DNA from: Phallusia fumigata
Taxonomy: Eukaryota; Chordata; Ascidiacea; Phlebobranchia; Ascidiidae
Assembly (NCBI GenBank): GCA_008931825.1
Contig: QXVZ01025822.1
Location: forward strand, 23,171 to 87,170
Direction: 5' to 3'
Length of the DNA: 64,000 nucleotides
A program made the translations under genes and the position numbers. The notes beneath the pieces are model-generated. The model saw only the letters and a list, made by a program, of their open reading frames with translations, had not been told where the DNA came from and did not search any database. Below, in pieces: positions 63,893 through 64,000 of this stretch (its first letter is position 1; each line of letters starts with the position of its first letter).

Positions 63893-64000
63893 GATATTTG
63901 TTGTGGGTTCTTTACATTATAGTGCCAGATTGTGATTCGTTGATACTTTAGGACCGCGCAGCCAATAAGGCACAGTGTGGCGGCATAGTTGAAGGGGGTA

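Overview
This looks like nuclear DNA of an animal: AT-rich, with many small GT-AG introns, and with genes whose vertebrate relatives are well known. Introns of a few hundred bases, and one GNL3-type gene that resembles both vertebrate GNL3 and GNL3L, fit an invertebrate deuterostome, most likely a tunicate. The species assignment is inference. Nothing bacterial or viral-genomic is present.

The left two thirds (1-42 kb) is genic. (1) A TTLL3/TTLL8-type tubulin glycylase lies on the minus strand, 16 exons, running off the left edge (25-6256). (2) A complete GNL3/nucleostemin-type nucleolar GTPase lies on the minus strand, 17 exons, 617 codons (8059-14249). (3) A complete THSD7-type thrombospondin-repeat membrane protein lies on the minus strand, 31 exons, about 1819 residues (16272-36855). 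(4) A complete MFS transporter of MFSD8/CLN7 type lies on the plus strand, 9 exons, 450 residues (38418-41880), head to head with THSD7. I joined the exons by hand from splice sites and reading phase. In genes 2 and 4 every junction keeps frame and the total length divides by three. Gene 3 also closes, except that one exon (about 30575-30737) is one base uncertain in my count.

Inside THSD7 a 1634-bp block carrying two exons is repeated directly on both sides of a single 'n' at 26081. The copies differ at no more than a few bases and have no length difference. Using both copies would put stop codons in frame, so this is most likely an assembly (haplotype) duplication.

The right third (44-64 kb) is a nest of mobile DNA: two Penelope-like fragments, nested TA-flanked MITEs, a hAT-like element full of GGTTAACC motifs, and a degraded Ty3/gypsy element split inside RNase H by a PIF/Harbinger transposon with TTA target duplications. 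Further right are tRNA-derived SINE-like repeats, a LINE fragment split by a 516-bp hAT MITE with a perfect 8-bp target duplication, and two related repeat-coding units with a cysteine-rich reading frame at the right edge. One intact 224-codon, very basic open frame (45860-46534), flanked on both sides by tandem duplications, matches nothing I recognise and is the best candidate for something undescribed.
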